This document shows, piece by piece, positions 44,027-54,489 of a stretch of DNA of 64,000 nt (positions are counted from its first letter, which is position 1; each line of letters begins with the position of its first letter). A program made the position numbers and the translations under genes. The notes below the pieces were generated by a model that ran no database searches, had not been told where the DNA came from, and was given only the letters and a program-made list of their open reading frames with translations. The stretch is from Bacteroidetes bacterium UBA6161 (lineage in GTDB: Bacteria; Bacteroidota; Bacteroidia; NS11-12g; UBA955): assembly GCA_002422315.1 (NCBI GenBank), contig DIUJ01000004.1, positions 12,210 through 76,209 on the forward strand. The letters run 5' to 3'.

Positions 44027-47000
44027 ATGTTTGATATTTTTATAAAGCGACCAATATTGTCGTTGGTCTTGAATATATTCATCACTCTACTTGGTCTTTT
44101 GGCCTTGTTTGGTCTTCCTGTTACTCAGTTTCCAGACATAGTGCCACCTTCTGTGGTGGTTACTGCCAAATATACAGGTGCAAATGCCGAAGTATGTTCA
44201 AAGGCGGTAGCAACTCCCATAGAAAGAGCCATCAACGGGGTTCCTGGAATGACCTATATTTCAACAGTTTGTACCAATGCGGGGATTACTCTAGTAACGG
44301 TAAACTTCCAAGTAGGTACCGATCCCGACATGGCTGCAGTAAACGTTCAAAATCGTGTTACAACGGTTCTCGATGAGTTGCCAGAAGAGGTAATCAAAGC
44401 AGGGGTTACTACAGAAAAAGAAGTGAATTCCATGCTTCTTTACCTCAATCTTTTTAGCGAAGACAAGGATTCAGACGAGAAGTTTATCTATAATTTTACG
44501 GATATAAACATCCTCCCAGAATTAAAGAGGATAGATGGAGTAGGTTTTGCAGAGATTATGGGTTCTAGAGATTATGCAATGAGGGTTTGGTTAAAACCAG
44601 ATAGGCTCGCAAATTACAATGTTTCAACAGAAGAAGTAATCCATGCTATTCGCGAACAAAATGTGGAAGCCGCCCCCGGGAAAGTGGGTGAAAGTTCTGA
44701 TAAAAAAGCAAATTTCTTCCAATACATCATAAAATACACTGGAAAATTCAACGAAGAAAAACAGTATGAAGAAATCCCTATTAGGTCAAATCCAGATGGC
44801 TCAATTCTAAAGTTGAAAGATATAGCCGAGATAGAATTTGGCTCTTTAGATTACCATATTATTTCTAAAACCGATGGAAAACCCTCGGCTTCCATAATGA
44901 TTAAACAAAGACCGGGGTCTAATGCGAGAGAAGTTATTGCCAATGTGAAAGCAAAAATGGCGGAACTAAAATCTAGAGCTACTTTCCCAGAAGCTGTAGA
45001 CTACAACTTTAACTACGATGTTTCTAGATTCTTAGATGCTTCTATTGCAGGCGTAGTAAAAACCCTTATAGAAGCATTTATCCTTGTTTTTATTGTGGTT
45101 TATATCTTTTTACAAGATTTTCGTTCTACACTTATCCCCTCTTTAGCAGTTCCTGTTTCGCTTATAGGAACTTTTGCTTTTATGCAATTGTTTGGCTTTT
45201 CCCTAAACCTTCTTACCTTATTTGCTCTGGTTCTTGCAATTGGGATAGTGGTAGACAATGCCATAGTGGTGGTAGAGGCAGTTCACGCTAAAATGACAGA
45301 GGAACACATGGATTCTCGTAATGCAACATTTGCTGCTATGAAAGAAATTAGCAGTGCGCTTATTGCCATTACATTGGTAATGTCGGCCGTGTTTATTCCA
45401 GTAGCATTTATGAGTGGCCCAGTGGGTATTTTTTACAGACAGTTTTCAATAACCCTTGCCATTGCTATTGTTATTTCTGGTATAAATGCAGTAACACTTA
45501 CCCCTGCATTATGTGCTATCATGCTCCGCAACAACCACAACACCCATTTTCCTAAACAAAATTTATTGAATAAATTCTTTAATGGATTCAATAAAAAATA
45601 CGATGGATTATCTAACTCTTATACAGGATTAATTGGACGTATCGCAGGCCGAAGAACTATCACCTTGGTTGCTTTATTTGCATTTTTTATTGGCACCTGG
45701 GGTATAAATAGTATTTTACCTACAGGATTTATACCTACAGAAGACCAAGGCGTTATATACATTAGCGTTACTACCCCAGTGGGTTCTACAGTTGAAAGAA
45801 CGGACAATGTATTAAGCAACATTTACAAAGAAATAAAAGACTTGGATGGCATGGAGTCGGTTTCTACCCTTGCAGGCTATAGTATTCTTACAGAGGCTTC
45901 TGGCGCCTCCTTTGGAATGGGGATGGTAAACCTTAAACCATGGAAAGAAAGAGATTTTAGTTCTGCAGACTTTATTGCCCAATTAAAAGAAAAAACCAAA
46001 GGAATAAACGATGCCGAAATTGAGTTTTTTGAACCACCCACGGTACCTGGATTTGGAAATGCTAGTGGATTTGAACTAAGATTGATTGATAGAACAGGTC
46101 GTGGAGATTTAAAAGAACTTTCAGAGGTAAGCAACCATTTTATTTCAGAGGTAAAACAAACCGATGCGGTAAATAATGCTTTTACTAGTTTTGACCCAAG
46201 TTTCCCTCAGTATGTGGTTCACTTCGACTACGATGCAGCAGCCAAGAAAGGGGTAACAGTAAACAATGCCATGAGTACCCTCCAAACATACTTTGGAAGT
46301 TTCTATACAACCAATTTCATCAAATATGGATTAATGTATAAGGTAATGGTACAAGCCGACCCAAGTTACCGTGTGAACCCAGAAGATGTTTTAAATATGT
46401 ATGTAAAAAATACATGGAACGAAATGGTTCCATTGTCTTCTATTATTAGACTTGAAAAAACCTATGGCCCAGAACAAATTACAAGATTCAACATGTCTAA
46501 TTCCGTAATTATAAACGGAGATGCTGCAAAAGGCTTTAGTAGTGGAGATGCCATACAAGCAGTGGTAGATGCCTCTAAAAATCCAGACAAACTAAAGCCA
46601 GGATTTTTATACGAATGGACAGGTATGACACGTGAAGAAATTTTGGCCGGGAACCAAGCATTATACATTTTTGCGATAAGTTTACTCTTCGTCTATCTGC
46701 TCCTTTCTGCTCAGTATGAGAGTTTTTTACTTCCACTTCCCGTAATTCTGTCTTTGCCTACAGGTATTGCAGGTTCATTCTTCTTCTTGTATATTACAGG
46801 TTTAGAAAACAATATTTTCGCACAAGTTTCTTTGGTTATGCTTATTGGCTTGCTAGGTAAAAATGCCATACTCATAGTTGAGTTTGCGAACCTTAAAATA
46901 AAAGAAGGCAAGACTGTACTAGAAGCCACAATAGAAGGTGCAAGCCAAAGATTAAGACCTATTCTTATGACCTCCTTTGCCTTTATTGCGGGGCTAATAC

Positions 47001-47185
47001 CACTTGCTATAGCCTCTGGAGCAGGTGCCATGGGAAGCAGGTCTATTGGAACAGCTGCCGCTGGCGGTATGTTTTTTGGAACTGTATTTGGTGTTGTCCT
47101 TATCCCTGGATTGTTCTTCATTTTTGCAAGCATACAATACAAAAGAAACAACAAGAAAAAAATTCAAGAACCTAAGTCAAGTTAA
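44027..47185 (+). CDS. RND efflux permease, HAE1 type
   Basis: A 1052-residue inner membrane exporter of typical length. It has MFDIFIKRPILSLVLNIFITLLGLLALFGLPVTQFPDIVPPSVVVTAKYTGA at the N terminus. The TM4 motif is GIVVDNAIVVVEAVH (DN instead of the AcrB DD). The TM10 motif is GLLGKNAILIVEFANL, with the conserved lysine that the other pump in this window lacks. The second half opens at LPTGFIPTEDQGVIYISVTTPVGST. It is a proton-driven multidrug-type pump working with the adaptor and the NodT-like channel on either side. No local regulator is encoded in the operon. Confidence 0.95.
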   Translation: MFDIFIKRPILSLVLNIFITLLGLLALFGLPVTQFPDIVPPSVVVTAKYTGANAEVCSKAVATPIERAINGVPGMTYISTVCTNAGITLVTVNFQVGTDPDMAAVNVQNRVTTVLDELPEEVIKAGVTTEKEVNSMLLYLNLFSEDKDSDEKFIYNFTDINILPELKRIDGVGFAEIMGSRDYAMRVWLKPDRLANYNVSTEEVIHAIREQNVEAAPGKVGESSDKKANFFQYIIKYTGKFNEEKQYEEIPIRSNPDGSILKLKDIAEIEFGSLDYHIISKTDGKPSASIMIKQRPGSNAREVIANVKAKMAELKSRATFPEAVDYNFNYDVSRFLDASIAGVVKTLIEAFILVFIVVYIFLQDFRSTLIPSLAVPVSLIGTFAFMQLFGFSLNLLTLFALVLAIGIVVDNAIVVVEAVHAKMTEEHMDSRNATFAAMKEISSALIAITLVMSAVFIPVAFMSGPVGIFYRQFSITLAIAIVISGINAVTLTPALCAIMLRNNHNTHFPKQNLLNKFFNGFNKKYDGLSNSYTGLIGRIAGRRTITLVALFAFFIGTWGINSILPTGFIPTEDQGVIYISVTTPVGSTVERTDNVLSNIYKEIKDLDGMESVSTLAGYSILTEASGASFGMGMVNLKPWKERDFSSADFIAQLKEKTKGINDAEIEFFEPPTVPGFGNASGFELRLIDRTGRGDLKELSEVSNHFISEVKQTDAVNNAFTSFDPSFPQYVVHFDYDAAAKKGVTVNNAMSTLQTYFGSFYTTNFIKYGLMYKVMVQADPSYRVNPEDVLNMYVKNTWNEMVPLSSIIRLEKTYGPEQITRFNMSNSVIINGDAAKGFSSGDAIQAVVDASKNPDKLKPGFLYEWTGMTREEILAGNQALYIFAISLLFVYLLLSAQYESFLLPLPVILSLPTGIAGSFFFLYITGLENNIFAQVSLVMLIGLLGKNAILIVEFANLKIKEGKTVLEATIEGASQRLRPILMTSFAFIAGLIPLAIASGAGAMGSRSIGTAAAGGMFFGTVFGVVLIPGLFFIFASIQYKRNNKKKIQEPKSS

Positions 47186-47186
47186 A

Positions 47187-48626
47187 ATGAATTTACATTT
47201 AAAATATTTACTCTTTACCGTCCTCCTTTCCCTTGGTTTGGTTGCTTGTAAAATACCTTCCATCCAAAACGAAACAATACAAAAGAATATTCCTACTTCC
47301 TTTAACAGCTTTGAAACCGACAGCACATTTAAAGTTGTAAATTGGAAGTTATTTTTTGCAGATCAAAATTTACAAAATCTTATAGACGAAGCTTTTAAAA
47401 ATAGCCAAGACTACAATATAATGTTGCAAAAACTCCAAATTGCATCACAACATTGGAAACAAAATAAATTGATACAATTGCCTTCTCTTGACTTTGTACT
47501 AGGAGCAGGAAGAAGAAAATACGGGTTCTACACGGTAGATGGAATAGGAAACTACGATACTAAATTTTCGCCAAATTTAAAACCCGAAGAAATTATTCCA
47601 GAGCACATTCCAGACTACCAAGCAGGTTTGCAAGCCAACTGGGAAATAGACCTATGGGGCAAATTGAACCAATTAAAAAAATCTGCTAAATTTAGATTTT
47701 TACAGAGTCAAGAGGGTTTGAATTTTTATAAAACCATCTTAACCTCTGAAATTGCTGCTAGCTACTATGAACTTGTAGCCCTAGACAAGGAATTGGAAAT
47801 AGTGAGAAACAATATACTTCTCCAAGCCAAAGCCTATGAAATGGTTCAACTACAGAAACAAAGCGGTATGGCAAATGAATTAGCGGTTAAGCAAATTCAT
47901 GCTCAATTGTTGAATACCCAATCGCTGGAATTAGATTTAAAAATGAGAATTCAGAAAGAGGAGAACTACCTAAACGCTTTGCTTGGTAGATATCCTCAAC
48001 AGATCTCTAGAGGCAATGATTTGGAACAAAAATTTTATGGCGACTCTCTTCGTTTTTCATCTCCTCAAAGTTTATTGTTGGGCAGACCCGATGTAAAGCA
48101 GTCTGAATATGCTTTAAGAGCAAGCAAAGCAGACTTGAAAGCGGCAAGGGCGGCATTCCTTCCAAGCCTTGGAATACAAGCTAGCTTTGGTCAAAACTCT
48201 TTTAAATTTAGTACGCTATTAGATATCCCAACCTCTTTAACCTATAATGTAGCAGCAGGTTTGGTTGCTCCTATATTTAATAGAAATACAATTAAAACCA
48301 ATTTCAACATTCGCAAAGCAGAACAAATCGAGGCTACTTTGAATTATCAAAAAACTATTATTCAAGCATATTCAGAGGTTTTGGGTCATACATTCGGAGC
48401 TTTTTATCTCAACCAAATTGAGGTATTTAAAGAGCAGCAGGTTGCGGAATTGGTAGCCGGGGTAGAAATCGCAAGCCAACTATTTGCCACCGGCAATGCA
48501 AACTATCTGGAAGTAATAAGCGTACAAGAGAGTGCTTTATCCAAAGAGCTAGAATTGATTTTGATTAAAAAACAACGCATCTTAGAAAATATCTTGCTGT
48601 ATAAATCCTTAGGTGGAGGCTGGTAA
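47187..48626 (+). CDS. NodT/TolC-family outer membrane efflux lipoprotein
   Basis: A 479-residue outer membrane factor from ATG 47187, one nt after the permease stop. The open frame reaches back to 47025, but that part overlaps the permease gene and lacks sense. The lipoprotein signal is MNLHLKYLLFTVLLSLGLVAC. NodT features are WKLFFADQNLQNLIDEAFKNSQDYNIMLQKLQIA, GLQANWEIDLWGKL, RPDVKQSEYALRASKADLKAARAAFLPSLGI, and FATGNANYLEVISVQESALSKELELILIKKQRI. It completes the tripartite pump. Confidence 0.93.
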   Translation: MNLHLKYLLFTVLLSLGLVACKIPSIQNETIQKNIPTSFNSFETDSTFKVVNWKLFFADQNLQNLIDEAFKNSQDYNIMLQKLQIASQHWKQNKLIQLPSLDFVLGAGRRKYGFYTVDGIGNYDTKFSPNLKPEEIIPEHIPDYQAGLQANWEIDLWGKLNQLKKSAKFRFLQSQEGLNFYKTILTSEIAASYYELVALDKELEIVRNNILLQAKAYEMVQLQKQSGMANELAVKQIHAQLLNTQSLELDLKMRIQKEENYLNALLGRYPQQISRGNDLEQKFYGDSLRFSSPQSLLLGRPDVKQSEYALRASKADLKAARAAFLPSLGIQASFGQNSFKFSTLLDIPTSLTYNVAAGLVAPIFNRNTIKTNFNIRKAEQIEATLNYQKTIIQAYSEVLGHTFGAFYLNQIEVFKEQQVAELVAGVEIASQLFATGNANYLEVISVQESALSKELELILIKKQRILENILLYKSLGGGW

Positions 48627-48689
48627 GCAAAAATACTTTTATAGATTATTTCTTGCGTTAGATTAGAGATTTCCTCTTAAGAAAAACTT

Positions 48690-51600
48690 CTAAACCAGAA
48701 ACTTTCTTTTTCTTGTTTCAACAAAGTACACCAGCTTTCTTAAGTTAGATTGCTCAGGAACAAAGAAACTACTTAATTTCTTTCTTTTAATTTTGGAATC
48801 TTGTTTTTTAAGTCTCGCATCCTTATTGCTTATAATTTGATTGGAATCTATCGGATTTTCTAGAACAGTACTATCCATAGCAGGTTCCATACTATACACT
48901 GTATCTTTTTTCAAAATATAGTCAAACTCTTTTCTGTAGAACAAACCCAAACCAATGGTATTTACTGGAGCAATTGCAGCGGAAACATTGTTGTAAATAG
49001 CAGCAGTTCGAGTAAATGCTTTCACTCTTAATCTACCGTCGGGGGTTGCTACATATTCCATATTTAAGCTGTTATTCGCTTGGCCTAGAGCAGAGGTACC
49101 TATACTTCCATCTACTATTATTCTATCGTTATAAAACTTACGTCCTAATTTAAAAACCATATCCGAACGTTGGTTTGCATTGCTACTACTCATGCTAAAA
49201 TCAATAAGCCATTTGGGGTTTATTTGCGACAACCAAGCATCTACTTGGTTCGAAACCAAATCTGCCAATCCTGTATTAAAGGCGTTTCCTCCCGAACCCA
49301 ACCCCGCTTGATTGGTTATAAATGTGGGGGTCATAAAACTACCAAAAACCAACAAACTAAATACTTGCCTATTTACCTCATCTGGCTCTCTTTTTATACG
49401 CTGCATTACTCCCGACAACTCACTTAGCCCTACTTCCATCAGGTTTTGTATATCTACTCCGAAGGATATTTCCGGAGAAAATAAATTCCCTTTTAGTTTT
49501 ATCTCGCTACGGGCTTGAACCAAAGAAGAGGTAGCATTGGTATTGTTGTTTGTGCTAGTGGCCAACAAAGGTTTTGGCGATGCATTTTGTAAATTATAGG
49601 TCAAAAGATCTATTTTTGCTTGCAAAGGGTCTCCCTCCCACAATATAGTTCCACCACGTTCTATATAGAATTTTTTATTTACTAAGTTATTAAAAGCCAC
49701 AAATTGATATTCTCCTCTTTCTACTCTTATACCGCCCCTCATTGTAAAATCACCAGCAGAATTTAAAGCAAAATTTAGCTTTCCGGAACCAGAACCTTTT
49801 ATTATATCGCCTGTTTGTTCATCAAAAATAAGCTGTATTTCCGCAAGCGGAGTAACTTCAATATCCATTTGTAAAGAGTTAAGAAAGCCCATATCAGAGC
49901 TTACTTTTGCGGAATCTATTTTGGCAACTGTTTTAAAATGTATATATGGAGCAGGTCCTGCCGCTTCAGAATCTCCAATAGGCATTTTTATATTGGTTTT
50001 ACGGGTAGTTTGCGCCTGGATTACCATATTCATCTTGTCTAAATCCCCATAAAAATGTGCCGAACCATCTGCAAATCCTTGACCATAGAACAAATCATTG
50101 TGGTGTTTTTCTGTTGCTAATACATGGAATTCTTTGAGTTGTTGAACCCTCACATCAAAATACCATTTCTTAAACTCTTGGTGTGTTATTTTCCCAGAAA
50201 GTACCCCTGTAGAATTGAAATCATCTTTTATGGTAGAAGTACTGCCTATATTTAAAACATTGTTTTTTATTTCAATTTCGGAATCCACTGTAAAAGGCAC
50301 CTGAAGGTAGTCTACAACAAATTGTACTTTATTTAAAAATAATTTACCATTAAGATCGGGCTTACGGAGAGAGCCCCTTACCAAAACATATCCATTGGCA
50401 GGGCCTTTAAGTTTGGAGACACCAGGAACAAAAGAATTAAAAACAGCCATTTCTGCCCTGGGCATATCCAAAGTCAGGTCTAAAGATTCTTGACTAATCT
50501 TGTCACCCATAGTTCCAAAAACTTTTAATCCACTAAAAAGTCCTGATGTAATATTTGCCTGAATTTCATTAGAATATGAATTTATACTCCTGCTCTGTAT
50601 ATCTACAGAACCAATTGTATCTTTATTCAAAACCAATTCGTAAATACTAAAATCACTTTCAAATTTAAGTTTGGAGTCTTCAAAAAACAAATTCACCCCT
50701 CCATTTGCAAGCCCATTAAAATGAGGATATTCTGCTGGCGTAAATCCATTTACAAGACCCAACTCGAATTTTGAAAAATTAAACAAAACAGAAGTTCGAT
50801 TGATGCTTGGATTAAGCACGGAGATACGAATACTTTCTTCGCCACTGTGCAATTCCATAGGATTTAGTACGAAGTAATCGCCAAACTCCATTTGGGAAGA
50901 GTCTCTCAAATACCAATCTTTTCCTTTTATATTAGCCCATAGATCACTAAATGACAACAAATACTTGCCTTTGTTAGAAAAATCTAATGTTGCATTGCTA
51001 TTAAACTTTAAATCTTCGGATGCATCTGAAGCCGAAACCGATAGTATAGCAAAGTTTTCCTTCACATTTGCTTTCAACAAGAAAGTGTCTGCATCGAATC
51101 TACTGTGCCCAAAATGCAAACCCGATTGAAGTGAAAATTGCAGGTTTTTATTTTTTTGCTTACTTACTTGAAAAGCCAAGGGCCTTAGCTCTACTCCTGA
51201 AATATTCAATTCTGAAATATTTGAGAATACTTCTAATTCTTTGTTAACAGAATTAAATGCACCGGTAAGCTTTCCCTTGCCTAGTTTTATCTCAGGATTG
51301 AAAAGCGCGATAACAGGATTTATGTCTTTTATTCTAAAATCAAAGCTTAAATTTTCTTCTGTGGATGACTTTTCAGGTGGCGCAATTAATCCTGGCAATA
51401 TACTAGAGAAAAAAGCCATAAAGTCTGCGGGTAAATCTTTTAGAAAAAACTCTCCTTCTAATTCACCATCTAAAAAGGGGGATTGCAAGCTAATCTTTCT
51501 TTTGTTGGTGCTTTCTTGTATGGTAGAATTCAAATGGAAATCTTCTACCCTCACAGAGTGGGTATTGCGAACCAAAAGCAAACTCCATGCATCTATTTGG

Positions 51601-53276
51601 CCTGTAAGATTATCTATATCTACTCCTTGAGTTTTCATGCTTATAAACCCACTTAGCCCAGATTCTACGCTATCTATACCCAAAGATTTTAAATTGATTT
51701 TCCCAATAGAAGCTTTAAAATCTGTTTGTTCAAATCCTTTCTCCAAGTTTACCAAACCATCAAAGTCCACAAAGAAATTAGGGTCTTGTATAGACACTAA
51801 CCCTTGGAAAAACTTATTAGAGAACTCTCCTGTAAGTTTTGTTTTTTTATAGGTATAGCCAGAATATTCAAACTTGGGCACCTCTCCTTCTACTTTAAAT
51901 GAAAAACTTTCCGAACCTAAACCTATGCCATCTTTTAACTTTACAGAAAGTGCTGTTTTACCAAAAGAAGAATTCCCCAGCAAAGTTCCAAAGTTTAAGT
52001 CGTTGGATTGTAAAGAGCCAGAATAGGATGCAGAACTTATTCCGGAAGTGAAATCTAAGTTTATATCCGTTTTTAACAATCCGGCATCGGTTTTTATAGA
52101 TCCAAATGCAACAAAATTGTTGTAAAATCCATTTAACTTGCCTTTGTATGTTATGCTGTTTAGTCTCGAATACTCTGCAATCTGTGGTTTTTCTAAAAGT
52201 ATGGCAAGTTCATTTATACTAGAGTGTAACTCTTCTATATCAAAACTCAAATATGTATTGTCCACATCCGGCAGGCCTCTTATATCAAATCGCCCTTTAA
52301 TATTAGTATTTTGCAAGGTACTTAAGTTTGCATTTCTTACCTTAATTCTTGGTATTGTGCCACTTGCTTCTGCTTCTATATTAAAACCCAAATGCGACAA
52401 AGGTTCTATTGCATTACCAAAAAAAACCAAATCCTTAAACGACAAGTACGAATTTGTAAAATCTGCTTCCATCTTTACATTTTCTATGAAGTTAGACATA
52501 TCGCTCCAGTTTTCGTAATCAAACCCAATATAATGCGACAAAGTGCTGTTTGGGGTTTGTAGTTTTAGTCTCTTAAACTCCATCCCTGCAGAATGTATTC
52601 TGGCTTTTGCATCAAAATTTGTAATTTTAAATCCAGACTTTTCTACGCTTTGTAGCTTTTTTACATCAAACACGAGAGAGTCACCAATTACTTTAAAATT
52701 TTGAAATATTCCTTGAATCGAATCAAAAACCATATCCGATGGGTTAAAAGCCATGTAATCGGGAGCCTTAGACTCTTTCATAAACCATTTAAACTTACAA
52801 TTTACAAGTTCTATTTGTTTGAACGCTATAGTCCAATCTACCCTTGGCTTGGTTGTATCTCTAGGGCCGGCATCAAAAAACTTAATAAAAAAATGGAAAT
52901 TTGACTTTTCTTCAGGATTGTAATAACCAAAGTTAACCACTGCATTTTCTAATTTGGCTTTTGCAAAACCTACCCTATGCTGTTTTTGGTTAATTTGCAG
53001 TAAGGAAACTTTTAGACTATGTATCCAAAACAAGGTATCGCCTTTTTGATCAGATATGAAAAGCTTATGGATATGCACTTGGTTTGGGAAAGAATACGAA
53101 ATCTTGTCAAAACGTATGGTATTTCCCATCTGCTCTTGCATATAAGAAAGAGATTGAGCAATAGTAAAATGCTGAAAAGTTTTGCTATTGAGCATACCTG
53201 CCAACAAAATAAAAAAACAGGCAAATGACCAAATGGTCAAACCCACGATTTTCCTTATTTTTGCAATTCTTTTCAA
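48690..53276 (-). CDS. TamB-like (DUF490) inter-membrane transport/assembly protein
   Basis: A 1528-residue envelope protein. One N-terminal membrane helix (IVGLTIWSFACFFILLAGML) is followed by over 1200 residues of repetitive beta-strands, the AsmA/TamB bridge type. The C-terminal DUF490 region is clear (GSGKLNFALNSAGDFTMRGGIRVERGEYQFVAFNNLVNKKFYIERGGTILWEGDPLQAKIDLLTYN ... IKLKGNLFSPEISFGVDIQ). Such proteins carry phospholipid between membranes or assist outer membrane protein assembly. The frame opens with TTG 53276 right after a stop, 6 nt from a canonical promoter. A GTG at 53246 with AAGGAAA upstream is an alternative start. It is divergent from tsaD. Confidence 0.88.
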   Translation of the reverse strand: MKRIAKIRKIVGLTIWSFACFFILLAGMLNSKTFQHFTIAQSLSYMQEQMGNTIRFDKISYSFPNQVHIHKLFISDQKGDTLFWIHSLKVSLLQINQKQHRVGFAKAKLENAVVNFGYYNPEEKSNFHFFIKFFDAGPRDTTKPRVDWTIAFKQIELVNCKFKWFMKESKAPDYMAFNPSDMVFDSIQGIFQNFKVIGDSLVFDVKKLQSVEKSGFKITNFDAKARIHSAGMEFKRLKLQTPNSTLSHYIGFDYENWSDMSNFIENVKMEADFTNSYLSFKDLVFFGNAIEPLSHLGFNIEAEASGTIPRIKVRNANLSTLQNTNIKGRFDIRGLPDVDNTYLSFDIEELHSSINELAILLEKPQIAEYSRLNSITYKGKLNGFYNNFVAFGSIKTDAGLLKTDINLDFTSGISSASYSGSLQSNDLNFGTLLGNSSFGKTALSVKLKDGIGLGSESFSFKVEGEVPKFEYSGYTYKKTKLTGEFSNKFFQGLVSIQDPNFFVDFDGLVNLEKGFEQTDFKASIGKINLKSLGIDSVESGLSGFISMKTQGVDIDNLTGQIDAWSLLLVRNTHSVRVEDFHLNSTIQESTNKRKISLQSPFLDGELEGEFFLKDLPADFMAFFSSILPGLIAPPEKSSTEENLSFDFRIKDINPVIALFNPEIKLGKGKLTGAFNSVNKELEVFSNISELNISGVELRPLAFQVSKQKNKNLQFSLQSGLHFGHSRFDADTFLLKANVKENFAILSVSASDASEDLKFNSNATLDFSNKGKYLLSFSDLWANIKGKDWYLRDSSQMEFGDYFVLNPMELHSGEESIRISVLNPSINRTSVLFNFSKFELGLVNGFTPAEYPHFNGLANGGVNLFFEDSKLKFESDFSIYELVLNKDTIGSVDIQSRSINSYSNEIQANITSGLFSGLKVFGTMGDKISQESLDLTLDMPRAEMAVFNSFVPGVSKLKGPANGYVLVRGSLRKPDLNGKLFLNKVQFVVDYLQVPFTVDSEIEIKNNVLNIGSTSTIKDDFNSTGVLSGKITHQEFKKWYFDVRVQQLKEFHVLATEKHHNDLFYGQGFADGSAHFYGDLDKMNMVIQAQTTRKTNIKMPIGDSEAAGPAPYIHFKTVAKIDSAKVSSDMGFLNSLQMDIEVTPLAEIQLIFDEQTGDIIKGSGSGKLNFALNSAGDFTMRGGIRVERGEYQFVAFNNLVNKKFYIERGGTILWEGDPLQAKIDLLTYNLQNASPKPLLATSTNNNTNATSSLVQARSEIKLKGNLFSPEISFGVDIQNLMEVGLSELSGVMQRIKREPDEVNRQVFSLLVFGSFMTPTFITNQAGLGSGGNAFNTGLADLVSNQVDAWLSQINPKWLIDFSMSSSNANQRSDMVFKLGRKFYNDRIIVDGSIGTSALGQANNSLNMEYVATPDGRLRVKAFTRTAAIYNNVSAAIAPVNTIGLGLFYRKEFDYILKKDTVYSMEPAMDSTVLENPIDSNQIISNKDARLKKQDSKIKRKKLSSFFVPEQSNLRKLVYFVETRKRKFLV

Positions 53277-53282
53277 TGTTTA

Positions 53283-53313
53283 CAAAGGTAATTTTAATTC
53301 CACAATCTACAAA
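53283..53313 (-). promoter_or_regulatory. Canonical promoter of the TamB-like gene
   Basis: Minus strand: TTTG (53313-53310), exactly 19 nt, TACCTTTG (53290-53283), a perfect Bacteroidota promoter. It ends 6 nt before the TTG at 53276. It overlaps the first bases of the divergent tsaD region. Confidence 0.7.
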
Positions 53314-53316
53314 TAT

Positions 53317-54315
53317 ATGCAGCCAACCATTCTAGCCATAGAGACCTCTTGCGACGACACCTCCGCTGCGGTAATACAAGATGGCAAAATCCTTGCCAAT
53401 ATTGTCTCCTCTCAGTTGGTACATACTGCTTATGGTGGAGTAATTCCGGAGGTAGCCTCAAGAAACCACGATTTAAATATTTGGCATGTGGTAGAAACTG
53501 CTTTGATACAAAGCAAAACTGAACTGAAGCAAGTAGATGCAATTGCTGTAACTATGGGGCCAGGTTTACTTGGAGCTCTTCTCGTGGGCACTACTTTCGC
53601 AAAAACCTTAAGCTGGGCAAACAATAAGCCTCTTATTGGAATTAACCACTTAGAAGCACATATTTCTGCTCATTTTATTGAAAACAAATCACCCCAATTC
53701 CCTATGCTTTGTCTTTTGGTTTCTGGGGGGCATACACAGTTGGTATTGGTTCACTCCTTTACAGAAATGCAAATACTTGGTCAAACCATCGACGATGCCG
53801 CTGGAGAAGCATACGACAAATGTGCAAAACTACTTGGATTGCCATACCCTGGGGGACCCGTTTTAGACAAACTTGCACAACATGCCAACCCATTAGAATA
53901 TAGCTTCCCTTTACCAAAAGTAGAAGGATTGAATTTTAGCTTTAGTGGTTTGAAAACTTCTTTTTTATACTTTTTACAAAAAAAACAAATTGAAAACCCC
54001 GCATTTTTGGAGGAAGAAAAAGAAAATTTATGCGCATCTATCCAACACACCATAAACCTGTACTTAACAAAGCAATTGCAAAAAGCAATAGACTTGCATA
54101 AACCTGCCTCTATAGCTATAGCAGGAGGGGTTTCGGCCAATAGCGACCTAAGGAGAAAACTTAAAGAATTAGCAGAAAAAAACAACATACCCTGTTATAT
54201 CCCAAAATTTGAGTATTGTACAGACAATGCTGCGATGATTGCAATGAGTGCACATTTTAAATTTCTGGATAAAAAGTTTGAATCCTTAGATACCGTTCCC
54301 TATACCAGAAGCTAA
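53317..54315 (+). CDS. tsaD: tRNA N6-adenosine threonylcarbamoyltransferase TsaD
   Basis: 332 residues from ATG 53317 (MQPTILAIETSCDDTSAAV, the canonical TsaD start). The longer frame back to 53182 overlaps the TamB-like gene and is rejected. TsaD transfers the threonylcarbamoyl group to A37 of ANN-decoding tRNAs together with TsaB and TsaE. The metal-binding HLEAH (H111, H115) is intact, as are LVSGGHTQLVLV, IDDAAGEAYDKCAKLLGLPYPGGP, GLKTSF, and AIAGGVSANSDLRRKL. Length and motifs are all normal. The enzyme is a near-universal, usually essential housekeeping protein. Confidence 0.97.
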   Translation: MQPTILAIETSCDDTSAAVIQDGKILANIVSSQLVHTAYGGVIPEVASRNHDLNIWHVVETALIQSKTELKQVDAIAVTMGPGLLGALLVGTTFAKTLSWANNKPLIGINHLEAHISAHFIENKSPQFPMLCLLVSGGHTQLVLVHSFTEMQILGQTIDDAAGEAYDKCAKLLGLPYPGGPVLDKLAQHANPLEYSFPLPKVEGLNFSFSGLKTSFLYFLQKKQIENPAFLEEEKENLCASIQHTINLYLTKQLQKAIDLHKPASIAIAGGVSANSDLRRKLKELAEKNNIPCYIPKFEYCTDNAAMIAMSAHFKFLDKKFESLDTVPYTRS

Positions 54316-54489
54316 CACTTGCAATGATTTGGCTTATCTCCCAAAAGAGCACAATACCAAATACTATAGTTTATGTTAAACCCAAGTTTCAAGATAGTTT
54401 AAAACCTTTGATAAAACAGGGCTAACTTGTTTATCTTAAACATTAACTTATTTTTCTAACCTATGCCAGTCCTCTTAAGTTTTAAACTC

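Noticed and set aside
47025..47186. 54-codon N-terminal extension of the NodT-like gene
   Set aside because: It overlaps the end of the RND permease gene in another frame; the lipoprotein signal begins at ATG 47187.
53182..53316. 45-codon extension of tsaD
   Set aside because: It overlaps the divergent TamB-like gene and its promoter; TsaD proteins begin at the MQPTILAIETSCDD start.
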